From: Saururus chinensis
Taxonomy: Eukaryota; Streptophyta; Magnoliopsida; Piperales; Saururaceae
Assembly (NCBI GenBank): GCA_035235625.1
Contig: CP141148.1
Location: forward strand, 15,563,057 to 15,627,056
Reading direction: 5' to 3'
Length of the DNA stretch: 64,000 nucleotides
Shown here one piece after another: positions 44,736 through 53,941 of the stretch. The position numbers and the translations under genes are program-made. Position 1 is the stretch's first letter. Each line of letters starts with the position of its first letter. Below the pieces are notes generated by a model that was given only the letters and a program-made list of their open reading frames with translations, made no database searches and was not told the origin of the DNA.

Positions 44736-44990
44736 CCAAAACCAAACTAACAAGCCAGAACAACCCACAAGCCATCCCATTTTTCTACCTAGAATAACCA
44801 AATTTCAACTAACAAGCCAGAACAACCAAATCCACCAGAGGACTTCCCATTTTTCTACTCAGAACAACCAAATTTCAACTAACAAGCCAGAACAGCTAAC
44901 ATGCCAAAACAATCAAATCCACCACAGATGACTTCCAATTTTTCCAGCCAATCTGAGAACAACCAAATCCACAACAGAGGAAACTTTTTG
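44736..44990. repeat. 70-bp tandem repeat
   Basis: About three units containing CCATTTTTCTAC-T-AGAA, then TAACCAAATTTCAACTAACA, then AGCCAGAACA. The best two start near 44777 and 44847. It grows out of the previous minisatellite, sharing CTTCCCAT. Confidence 0.75.
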
Positions 44991-45480
44991 ACCAATTTAG
45001 AAAGAAGCAGGGGGCATTGAGCCAGAGGCGCAGTCAAGCGGCCAAGGGCCCGGCTACAGCCACCGGCGACCGTCCGCGGCCAGGAAGCGGCGGATCTGAT
45101 TGCTGGAGGCTGCAGGTAACCAGCCACGGATATGCAAGGGTGCTGGCCAGAAAGCCACCGCTTTCATGGCCGCCGTTGCTGGCCAGAAAGCTGCTGCTTT
45201 CATCGCCGGTGCTGGCTACTTGAGGCGAGATCTGCTGGAGAGAAGACATCCGGCAGCGGAGAGGAGGAAGGAGGGAAGAAATGGGAGCATGGACGCGCCA
45301 GAGGGGAGGAAGGAGAGGAAAAATTGGAGAGAGATAGAGAGAGAACCTGTTGGAGAGAAGACGCGGTCGGTGGAGAAGCTTGGAGCGCCGCCGGTGGACA
45401 TGCACCGGCGAGATATAGGAGGCACTGGCTAGGGAATCTTCCAATTGGGCGTGCTTGAGGAGAAATTTTCGAGTGGGAAT
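44991..45480 (-). other. GC-rich block, possible first exon or CpG-rich promoter
   Basis: About 490 bases of GC-rich sequence between AT-rich flanks. Frames are open in several phases on both strands (up to 136 codons on minus, 45444-45034), none with a recognised domain; an internal duplication (GGCCAGAAAGC-GC-GCTTTCAT twice near 45148 and 45181) explains the FLAS-GG repeats in that frame. It is in the right place and composition for a promoter or leader exon of TRAPPC1, since the TRAPPC1 leader is spliced, but no donor can be assigned. Confidence 0.35.
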
Positions 45481-46149
45481 CTACACGAGTGTTGGTGTAG
45501 ATAAGGGAGGTTACGTGAGCTTTATGTCGAGCTGTTTGGGTGTTAAAATAATTCTATTACAATGGGAATTTTTAAAAATTAATTTATCTAATTTAATAAA
45601 GAATAGGAATTAGGTTTGAGTAATAAATTTTTTAAATTGAATTATATTTGGGTAGTAAATTATGATATTTTAGAATTTTTAGAGAAAATTATTTAAATAA
45701 TAAAAAAAAATTATTTAAATAATAATTAAAAAAATAATTATCAAATTAATCTATTTTAAAAAATATTTTCTAAAGTGGTGTTGGTTTTTTCATGTTGGTT
45801 TTTGCCACATAGCGTCAATGCTTGATGGTTTTTTTTAAAAAAAAAATTAACTTATTTCATCCTTTGAAACAACAAAATTAAGTTTAAGTTGATTTCATTG
45901 TTCTAAAGAATGAAATTATTTTAAAAAAAATTAAGTAATTTCGTCCTTTAAATGACAAATTCATGTTAAGTTGATTTCATTATTTTAAAGGACAAAATCA
46001 CCACACATAACGACTTCAATAACTAGACGTCGCAAGCCTAAACAGATTTTGTCATTTGAAATGCCAAAATTAAGCTTTTATACCACCATTATTATTATAT
46101 CCGTCACATAAAAATAAATTTTAAGGAGTTTAAAAATAATATACTGACA
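45481..46149. other. AT-rich spacer
   Basis: No gene. Long A/T runs and several short inverted repeats around TTTCATCCTTTGAAA-type words at 45850-46000. Confidence 0.5.
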
Positions 46150-46985
46150 GACTTGATTTGGGCAGTAGCTTGTGCATTTACACTAGAAAAGTTTGATGTT
46201 AAAATAAACTTGATTAGTCATGAGAGTCCTAGGGTAAAACATCTCCTCTTAAGAGGAGAATTATATCTTGCACAGTGGTCTCTTGCTCACGATAGTATTA
46301 GGAGATTTGGCATAACGATTACAAATATGGCTAAAAGTTTAAATAGTATCTTGAAGGGGGCACAAGGATTACCAATGCAGACTTTAGTGTCATCTACTTT
46401 TTATTGGGTAGTAAATTTTTTTGTGAAACGATCTTCTGCCTCAGATGTCATGGTCACCCCATATGCACCCAGAGTGGATGGGATAACTAGAGAATAAACA
46501 AGAAAAATTGAGTATATAATTAACAGGATTAACCACAACGAGTACGAAGTGATGTCAATTCGTGGGCAGAAGGTTGTGGTGAATGCGGCAGTTCATACTT
46601 ATACATGCAATCTCCCTCAGGTCTATTTGTGTCCTTTCTTGCACCTTATTGCCGTGTGGGGAAAGCCGTGGGAATAATTCTTATTCTCAACCGCTTATAA
46701 AAATGCGTACTTGGCACAATTCTATTCTCCCCATGGTCGGGAGTATTGGGAGAGGGATATGCCTTATGTGTTATTCCCTCCGATAGCAACAAGACAACCT
46801 GGTCACCCATGGTCTATTCGCACTAAAAATACAATAGACCGTATGACTATGGAGAAATATAGTAGAGGAGGGTATAAATGTGGGAGGTATAAACAAAGTG
46901 GACATAATAGTAAATCATGTATAAACCCTCTCATGTTGATTGGTAAACATATAATTAATCTTTTTATTTATTCTCTATTTTAGGT
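46150..46985 (+). pseudogene. MULE (Mutator-like) transposase C-terminal pseudogene
   Basis: In one + frame: LIWAVACAFTLEKFDVKINL, WSLAHDSIRRFGITITNMAK, SLNSILKGAQGLPMQTLVSS and TFYWVVNFFVKR. This is the conserved end of the MURA core (form: W-A-x-x-x-GxRYG..T.N..ES.N..LK.AR.LP). After a TAA the same frame continues through a degenerate SWIM-like segment (YTCNLPQVYLCPFLHLIAVW), another TAA, AYLAQFYSPHGREYWERDMP, and a zinc knuckle KCGRYKQSGHNSKSC in which the second Cys is Tyr. The N-terminal catalytic half is absent. Two stops and the damaged knuckle make it a pseudogene. Confidence 0.8.
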
Positions 46986-47236
46986 ATGATTATATGTTCC
47001 TAACAATTTTAATTCTCCGCAAATCATATAGATTATGTGGAGCCTTTTTACGAGTGAGGCCCGATTGATGAGATAGTACTTGTACAGCAGGAGTCACATA
47101 GGTCGGCTTCTATTTGGCGAGGAGAGGTAGTATAACTCTTTATAAAATTTGTTTCATTTTTTTAGATTATAAATTATGTTGGGTTGATGCCTTGAGTACA
47201 TCGAACATTTTAAATATCTCCACCATTGGTCCATAG

Positions 47237-47812
47237 ACAAGCATATTTTACCCTATATTGAGCGAGCAGGACTTAGACATTTCATTCATCTACAGTACAT
47301 CCGTCTTGATTAGCCTTATTGATAGCTCTCGTCGAGAGATGGAGGAGGGAGACACAGACGTTTCACCTACCATATAGAGAGATGTTCATCACTCTTATAG
47401 ATATGGCAGTTCTTTTAGAACTTTTCATCGATGGACAAGCTATGATAGACATGACAGGAGGAGGTCATTTAGACTTATTAGTCAGACTCCTTAGTAGAGC
47501 TCTTTTTGCTACAGTGATGTGTGGTAGCTGAGTGAGCCTTAGATGACTTTTAGGTGACTTTCGTGAGCTCCCAGTGGATGCTATGGAGATAGTTATTGAG
47601 CAGCATGCACGGGCGTATTTATTATATTTACTTGGGGCCACGATATTCGCAGATACCACGAGTAGTTATGTACATGTTGCATATCTCTCCCTCCATGTGA
47701 ACTTCGACATGGTGGGTGATTATTCATGGGGCAGTGCTACTCTTGCATTTTTATACCAAGAGTTAGGGAAAACATGGCAAGCCATGACCTCGGGGATTGT
47801 AGGCTGTCTATA
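47237..47812 (+). pseudogene. Plant mobile domain (PMD) pseudogene linked to MULE
   Basis: Frames read AGLRHFIHLQYIRLD, then after a one-base shift LALLIALVERWRRETQTFHL, YREMFITLIDMAVLLELFID, and after a stop near 47530 LPVDAMEIVIEQHARAYLLY then LLGATIFADTTSSYVHVAYL and YSWGSATLAFLYQELGKTWQ. These match the aminotransferase-like plant mobile domain (form IRLDHALITALVERWRPETH, TFHLP-GEMTITLQDVAVLLG). PMDs occur in MAIN/MAIL1 proteins and in MULE-type transposons; adjacency to the transposase fragment suggests the transposon form. An exon-like piece at 47025-47130 (VLVQQESHRSASIWRGE) lies between. Broken by a frameshift and a stop. Confidence 0.75.
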
Positions 47813-48449
47813 GGGGTGTAAACGGATAGACACAGGCAAAGGCTATCCGCATCTGTCCGTTTTCATATTATTATATTGTCTGTCTGTCCATTGTCCGTGA
47901 CAGACAAACAAATTGTTTGTCTGTTTCTTAATCTAACTTAATCTAATACAATATAGAACCAAAAAAGAAAAGAAAAACTCAATCACCCACCCAAAAAACC
48001 AAAACAATAAAACAAATCACATAAAAAAGGGCCAAATAATTGAAACCGAATACAAATTAGAAAATAAAAAATTAGAAACCCTTTTTCTATTAAAAAAATC
48101 CAAATAAAAACGAGAGAAGTGTGCAAAAATTTACCTTTTTATTAGAAAATAAATCAAAAAACAAGCCTCCACTTCAAAAATAAAGAGGGAAATGCTAGAA
48201 AACTAGAAAAAAAATCAAAATCAATTCCAAATAGAAACAAAGACAAAAAAAACTCATTGTAGCCAACACAAAAACCAGAACACACCTCCTAATTCACAAA
48301 CAATCACCAAAAAAACAAAGAATCAACCTCTTCTTACTGGGAATCCCAACCAGGTGCAGGAAAGAGGGGCCAAGACAGTAGCAGGAGGGAGTGGAGGAGC
48401 GTTGAACCAGGATTTTGTTTGCTATGTTGTTGTGCCCATTCTAGGGCTC
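47813..48449. mobile_element. hAT-type MITE end and AT-rich spacer
   Basis: TAGGGGTGTAAACGGATAGA at 47814 is the kind of terminus found in plant hAT MITEs. It is followed by GTCCG/CTGTC-rich sequence and a near-perfect hairpin CAGACAAACA-AAT-TGTTTGTCTG at 47901-47923. No right-hand terminus is found before the LTR at 48450, so the element is probably truncated. The rest is A-rich. Confidence 0.4.
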
Positions 48450-48791
48450 TGTTGTACACGTTCTAAGGCTGCCACTGGAGCCACATGCTAGGGTAATTAG
48501 TGCTTTAATTAGTATTATGAAATAAGGGTATTTAAGTAATTTGGTTAATTAGGTAATTAGTTATTTATGTTAATTATGCTAATGGGCCTTAGGAACTTGT
48601 TAGTGGGCCTATTAGTTAGCCTATTTAAATGTAAGGGTTATGCCCTAAGTTGATTAGTGAATGATTAATTGTCTGATCTTCTTCCCTTTCTTCTGTGCTT
48701 CTCCCCTTTCTGTCTGATGGCCATGTCATCCACTCTCCCCTTTCCTGGTCTCCCTGTGCCGCTCCATGCTTATGGACAATCGTCCACATCA
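48450..48791 (+). repeat. 5' LTR of element D2
   Basis: TGTTGTACACGTTCTAAGG at the start and CGTCCACATCA at the end align with TGTTGTGAACGTCCTAAGG and CGTCCACAACA of D1. A TATA-like CTATTTAAAT lies at 48621-48630, followed by GTAAGGGTTATGCCC, conserved in D1. Confidence 0.85.
48621..48630 (+). promoter_or_regulatory. TATA-like box in D2 LTR
   Basis: CTATTTAAAT about 170 bases into the LTR, conserved in both D1 LTRs as CTATTTAAGT. It would start transcripts just upstream of GGGTTATGCCC. Confidence 0.45.
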
Positions 48792-48804
48792 TTGGTATCG
48801 AAGC
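48792..48804 (+). other. Primer binding site of element D2
   Basis: TTGGTATCGAAGC directly after the LTR; one change from the D1 site TTGGTATCGGAGC. Confidence 0.85.
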
Positions 48805-48842
48805 AGTTACGATTCCCAGCCATTGTTCTCACTTCAGCTTCA

Positions 48843-50339
48843 ACGGACAGCCCGAAGGCCAATCCGGCGGCATTTGATGCCAAGTTGTCAGAGCTCATAG
48901 TAGCGGTGCAGGCTCTCACTACAGACATGGCCAACATAAAAGCTAAGCAGGCAGCCCACGCGCAACTCCTGACAGTGCTCGTAGAACCTATCCAGGGCGG
49001 TCTGTCACGGTCTCCCGAATAGCACCACCTCCTACTATGGCGTGCAGACCCAACTTCCCATCTAGGCCAGGGGCATGATGGCGTCTGGCCTTGCACCGGT
49101 GGGGGCAGCAACGGCCTAGCCGTAGGGCCTCGTGTCGATGTGGGTCAACGGTGTGGAAAGCGGCACACAGGTGATTTTGCTGAGCACTCTCTAGGTAGGG
49201 GCAATCTTCATGATTCCACACGCGCAAGCCTGAACTTCCACCAGTTCACTGGTTCCCCTTCACCAATTCTGCAAACAGAGAAGAAACAGGCACGGGAAGT
49301 ATTCAACTCCTCCAGCCCGACGACCACCAATCAACGCTACCTGCTACCGTTGGTCCAGGTGCAGGTCATCCTGGCCGGACTTCTGTCCTTGCCAGTCGCC
49401 AGTGCCCCAACCATCGGCCCCCTGGTCGCCGTCATCAGAACAACCCGATCAGCTCCTTGGTTCACCAACAAAAACAGGGGACCAGCGGCCAAATCTTCGA
49501 AGTTGGTGCCTTTCTAGCAGTACCACCAGCCTCCTCCTTCGCCCGCCGCCGCCGCCGTCTCCATCATCTACTCCAGCTGAGCCGTCAAAATTTCCTTCAG
49601 CAGACCAGCTGCGATCCTCAAGTCTGGGAATTTTTTCCTTCTCCAGCCGATGGGGAAGATTTTCTTTGGGAGATTTTCGGCCAATCGGGATGATTGCGTC
49701 CTCGCTGGCGATCTACTCACACAGGATTTCTCTGGCCGGGTTCGGATTTTCCTGATTGAAAAGCCCGTGTGATCTGGTGTGGGTCTGCTTTCGGGAGATG
49801 ACCCATTGCTGTGGGATTTTCATTCCTTGTGGCTTGCTGAATGTAGGTCTATGCCGCAGCTTAATTGCATCAATTTTCATGGGATTATTCGCATTGGAAA
49901 TTTTGGCAATGACTGCTTGGCCAGTGATATATTCTGATATTTCATGCGATGTTATCTGTCGGTGCTGACCTTTGGGACATTGTTAATCTATGAAGATTAT
50001 GCCTCCCTAATCCCACGGGATTTCCGTGGAAATTTGATTTTGATATAGATCTTGCTGGATGGGGGCCGTGCGCTCCTAGTCATTCCTAGCCTAGCAGGTT
50101 CATTACCTTCCAACTAGCCCAACGATTGCTACACCTTGCTGTACTCAGCCATCGCCTAGCCGGGATTCAACCCCCAATTGACTGGCACCACCATCCAGCA
50201 GCTGCCATTGTTGCAAGCTCAGACCGCCGAAATTTTGCTGCCTTTCGGAGAACCCACCTGCTGCCGGGGAATCTCCGGTGGATGCCATGAACGGAGAATA
50301 GAGGAGTATCGCAAGTTGCTGGTACTGCTTTGAACTGGA
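48843..50339 (+). pseudogene. Gag-like start and family interior of element D2
   Basis: An open stretch (48843-49021) encodes STDSPKANPAAFDAKLSELI, VAVQALTTDMANIKAKQAAH and AQLLTVLVEPIQGG, a helical, gag-N-terminus-like segment, ending at TAG. Later blocks HQFTGSPSPI, NRGPAAKSSKLVPF, FFPSPADGEDFLWEIFGQSG and a less conserved tail to about 50140 align with D1. Frames shift repeatedly, so no complete gag exists. No protease, RT or integrase is present. Confidence 0.55.
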
Positions 50340-50417
50340 ATGAACATGGTGCAAGAAGGGGCGTTGACTACTCTGGCATCTGTTGCATATTCTTCCCGGG
50401 TCCACTTCCAAAAGTAT
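50340..50417 (+). pseudogene. Importin beta-1-like fragment in D2
   Basis: MVQEGALTTLASVA-YSS followed by HFQKY matches the importin-beta form MVQEGALTALASVADSSQEH then FQKYYD. The similarity may begin slightly upstream in another frame (AGTALNWNE before the Met), which would imply a one-base shift at the start of the open frame. Only about 25 residues long. Confidence 0.55.
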
Positions 50418-51053
50418 TGTGAATGGCCAATTGAAGGAGCTGTTGTCATAATGAAATTAACTGGACGGCTGGGGGATGACATTGTGTTTGTGAAGAAAGG
50501 CCAGGAAGCGGATGATGAGCAAGTTATAGAAGGTCGTGACCGAACCGTATTAACCATGAAGAAGGGTGAGCTTGCATTGGTGATAATAGCGTCGGAATAT
50601 GCTTTTGGTTCAACCGAAACCAAGCAAGAGTTGGCCGTGGTGCCTTCCAGGGCATCTGTATGCTACGAGGGTGAGCTAGTTTCCGGGATGGAGGAGAAAT
50701 ATGGACCATTTGAGAAGGTTATCCATGCATTTCATTGTGCTACATATTTTAGTGGGTGTCCACAACTTTTCAGGGAAAAGGTTGCATATCTTATTCTTGC
50801 TCATGCAATAAGAGGTGGTGGCAGTAGATCAACAGAGGCTGCTGCAGAGATTGCACATGCGACAGCACGGTCATGGCTTTCTCCTCTCTTAGAAACTGCT
50901 TGTGATCGACTTGCATTTGTCTTGATGAATCTCTTTGACCTTGCTATTGAGGGCAATCGCTCTCATGCTACAATTTACACGGATCCATACAGAAGGACTG
51001 GAGATATTAACAACTATTTTGGATTCCATGATGCTTTTAAGGCACTCTTTTAA
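50340..51053 (+). CDS. Chimeric ORF of three captured host-gene fragments
   Basis: A 237-codon open frame in the D2 retroelement. Residues 3-26 (MVQEGALTTLASVAYSSRVH, FQKY) resemble a HEAT-repeat segment of plant importin beta-1. Residues 27-115 resemble an FKBP62/ROF1-type FKBP domain: EGAVVIMKLTGRLGDDIVFV, EQVIEGRDRTVLTMKKGELA, EYAFGSTETKQELAVVP. The usual EPFEFKTDE-like segment before EQV is missing, so the domain is unlikely to fold as a working peptidyl-prolyl isomerase. Residues 117-237 (EEKYGPFEKVIHAF, GCPQLFREKVAYLILAHAIR, SWLSPLLETACDRLAFVLMN, GFHDAFKALF) resemble part of the plastid-division dynamin ARC5/DRP5B outside its GTPase domain. No introns interrupt any piece, so the fragments look cDNA-derived. 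Names rest on recognition: FKBP is the surest, ARC5 and importin less so. Function unknown. Confidence 0.65.
   Translation: MNMVQEGALTTLASVAYSSRVHFQKYCEWPIEGAVVIMKLTGRLGDDIVFVKKGQEADDEQVIEGRDRTVLTMKKGELALVIIASEYAFGSTETKQELAVVPSRASVCYEGELVSGMEEKYGPFEKVIHAFHCATYFSGCPQLFREKVAYLILAHAIRGGGSRSTEAAAEIAHATARSWLSPLLETACDRLAFVLMNLFDLAIEGNRSHATIYTDPYRRTGDINNYFGFHDAFKALF
50418..50684 (+). pseudogene. FKBP62/ROF1-like FKBP domain fragment in D2
   Basis: About 89 residues matching a C-terminal FKBP domain of the multi-domain, TPR-containing plant FKBPs. Diagnostic blocks are EQVIEG-DR-VLTMKKGE and EYAFGSTE-KQ-LAVVP. An internal deletion removes the strand before EQV, and several conserved residues are altered (for example IIASEYAF where the family has a Pro or Asp before EYA). 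Confidence 0.75.
50688..51053 (+). pseudogene. ARC5/DRP5B-like dynamin fragment in D2
   Basis: About 121 residues. REKVAYLILAHAIRGG, ARSWLSPLLETACDRLAFVL and NLFDLA-E-NR-H are the blocks I associate with the middle to C-terminal region of ARC5, the cytosolic dynamin-related protein of chloroplast division. No GTPase motifs are included. The frame ends at TAA, 25 bases before the Athila insertion. Confidence 0.6.
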
Positions 51054-51078
51054 TGGCTTCACTCTCAATCTTTCCGAG

Positions 51079-52510
51079 TGTTGTTATATCTGAAATAAGA
51101 CTATGAAGGAGTCAAATTCAGATTTATTATACTTGCCAATTGTAGTAGATAAGGTCGATCCACAGGGAAAGCCTTGTGCAACAAAGAAAATTGTTACGTA
51201 AAAGTAGAGGAAAGAAAAATTAAGATAGAAAAAGTAGAAGAGTATTGAGGCAATAAGGAGTCAAAAAATTAAGATGAGAAAACACTAAGGCATTAAGGAT
51301 CATTGTAACATCTAACGATGTTCTTCATGTATCATGTTATCTCAGTTAGAATCGAATGAGAATTCTATCTAACCAGAAGATATGAACATTAAAATTGAAA
51401 TGAAATATAGAAAATATTTTGGATAGATGAAGGATAAAAATAATTGTCTCTTAAAGATTTCTATATATCCAAATCACAAAAGATCAAAAAGGATAGCCTT
51501 CAAGCATCTTATGTATCCAAATCACAAAGAAACAAGAAGAAGAACAATATTAAATAAACATCACTTCAAATAAGCAATACTTACTTGAAACAATTGATGA
51601 AACATGAATAGAACTCCATTAGATTGTTACAAATCACCTCTAGCCTTAGCTTGAGAGCTTAGAAAGCCATTATAATAAAACTAAAAACAAAAATACAAAA
51701 GAAGAGAAGAAAAATAGGAGAATAGGGCTCCAAAGAGGAGGGGATGATCCATCTATCACGTCCACCCCTCTATTTATAGGAATAGAAGAGGTTGTTTCAA
51801 AGGAGAAAGTCAAATTATATCTCTAGATTGCATCCTGATTGGTTACTTCTTTGGCACTGATTAGATTCTAAATAAATCACATAAATTAATAATTTATTTA
51901 GCAAATAAGTATCTTTGAATCTTCCTTTAGATATCCAATCAGCCTCATTATCTTTCCTTATGTGTATCAATCATAATCAATGAAAATATTCTCCATATGC
52001 TGGCCTCGGGTTAGTTTACTATCTATCCATTTGCATGCCAAATTCTACCCATATATCTTCGGAATTTGGAATTTCTTCCTGAAATAACAAATGTAGCCAC
52101 AAAAGTCTTATTTCCAATGCCACCCAAATAGTATCAATCCGAATTATACAGAGAAAGATATGGTCAAAATACTATGGTTGTGTCAATTTATCCGAATCAG
52201 CTTCTTTCATAATTTAGTTCTCTTGATGCAAATCTCAAATCTAATGGGTCCACAAGGTTGTGTTCGACCATTCCATGCATGTTTAGACCATTAGGAGCTT
52301 ATTCTTGACTTTTAAATAGCATTGGGTAGTTGGGCTTAACTTCCTCTTCCAGTTGGATCCTGTTGAAGCCTGTTTAGACATGTAAACTCAATTAAGGTCC
52401 AACTAACCTATTCAAAACATAAATTGCCCAAATAAGTAATGACTTAACACAAAATAGGATTACAATTTAAAATTTAAAAATATTTTATTGAACATTATTT
52501 CAATGCATCA
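51079..52510 (-). repeat. 3' LTR of Athila element C
   Basis: 1432 bases, TGTTGTTATATC at the left and AATGCATCA at the right on +, so TG...CA on the minus strand. The first 61 bases align with 59651-59711. A PPT lies at 52511. Confidence 0.88.
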
Positions 52511-52530
52511 AATACCCCCAAGCCTACTTT
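52511..52530 (-). other. Polypurine tract of Athila element C
   Basis: The minus strand reads AGTAGGCTTGGGGGTATT directly before the LTR start TGATGCATT. This G-run tract is the typical Athila plus-strand primer. Confidence 0.88.
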
Positions 52531-53941
52531 TTGTTAGTCCTCGAGCAAAACAAAAATTAAAATAATAAAAAACAAAACTAACTACTCCACTTCCGCAGGA
52601 AATCTCGATTGCATTTAGCATATGCAATAAGCCTTTAAACCCCTAGCTTACACTAGTGGATGAGTTGTGTCTCGTGAGGGTTTGCAGTGAATATACCCAC
52701 AAAATTTAAAATTTAAATGATAGAAGAAAATTAAAATTAAAACCACGTCAAATTTACAAATCAACTCCTAAACATGTGACCTCATTTAGTAAAATCAATA
52801 ATACAAAATACAACTTGTCTTCTTAAACAATAATTCATTCTGACAACTTCATATTGGTGGCAAGTACTTATTATACATACATAATAGTTTTACAAAAATT
52901 GACATTGTTAAGTAATTATACAATCCCAATCTCATGAATTGAACAACTCAATGTCTCTCATGTCCACTTAGTAATTTCAATTTTAACACTAAAAAAAAAA
53001 GGCATTGGCATCCATTCATCTTCAAGAGATCATAATAGAGAATCATGCAAAACCTTCTTTGAAAAGTAAAACACCCTAGATCACATGTCAACTCATTCAA
53101 GATATAATTGCATAGTGTCCTATTAGAATTTTGTGCTCATCTCACAATACATGTGTAAGGCTTAGCCTTTTAAACTTTCTATAAGGTCCATGTAACAAGT
53201 GTTAGGCCGGTGACTCCCAATCCAGTTGGCTCAGGGCACTAGGTGTTAAAGCACCCCTCAGGCTTAATAACTTGAACCAAATAGGCTTCAAGGTTATGCA
53301 TGTCATAAATTAGTCAACTCTACCTTTTGACTTGAACACCCTATGCTTAGTGAGGCACGCCGAGTCCTAGACTACTCAATAGAGTGACTTTAATTTATTA
53401 CAATTTTTCATTATTTTTTTCCACATTTTTTTCTTGAGCACATTATACATTTAACTTGAATTGTGTTGACAAAAAGTCCTTGACTATTCTACAAACCAAG
53501 AATAGTGAAGCTCAAAACTCTATCATGATAACATGGATACTACTAGATCATGCCAAAGTTTTACTCTCATAAGAAAATAATTACTTAGATTCAATGATAT
53601 CCACCAAGATGTAAGACCATAATCAAGGGCTCGAATTCTCACTTAGGTAAATGTCTTGCTTTGATTTTTTTCAAATTAGGAGCACAAGAAACCAATATGA
53701 AGTAATCAGAACACAAAATCATTAAATCTGTCAAGTCATATTCTAAGTAGTCTAATGTCATTAAATAAAGTCACATGTATAGAATAAGAATCAATGTAAA
53801 TAAGCAATAACAAATCTAATTAATTTTTTTCAATTTTTCATTTTTTTAAGTAATATCTTTCTACACCCCCAAACCTAAACTAAACATTGTCCTCAATGTA
53901 AAATTTTTTTTTTGTTTTTGGGAAAAATTATAAAAAGAAAA
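52531..53941 (-). other. Non-coding 3' region of Athila element C
   Basis: Holds the same landmarks as the derivative at 20.4-25 kb: the GGTTTGCAGT block (52680), GCACTAGGTGTTAAAGCACC (53239) and a second purine tract GGTTTGGGGGTGTAG preceded by CATTGAGGACAATGTT at 53858-53898. No env-like frame is visible. Conservation of the tracts between two diverged copies suggests a cis function, not decay. Confidence 0.6.

Larger units (their letters stand above)
48450..51078 (+). mobile_element. Second non-autonomous LTR element with host-gene cargo (element D2), interrupted
   Basis: Same family as the element in TRAPPC1 intron 3: a homologous 342-base LTR, an initiator-tRNA-Met PBS, a gag-like start, shared GC-rich interior blocks, then captured host sequence in place of the TPR segment. 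It runs on the + strand. Right of 51078 an Athila element is inserted, and the remaining D2 sequence with the 3' LTR and any target duplication must lie beyond the window edge. The cargo forms an open 237-codon frame (50340-51053). Confidence 0.8.

Noticed and set aside
45034..45444. 136-codon minus-strand frame as a real gene
   Set aside because: Other frames are equally open in this GC-rich duplication-bearing block and no homologue is recognised.
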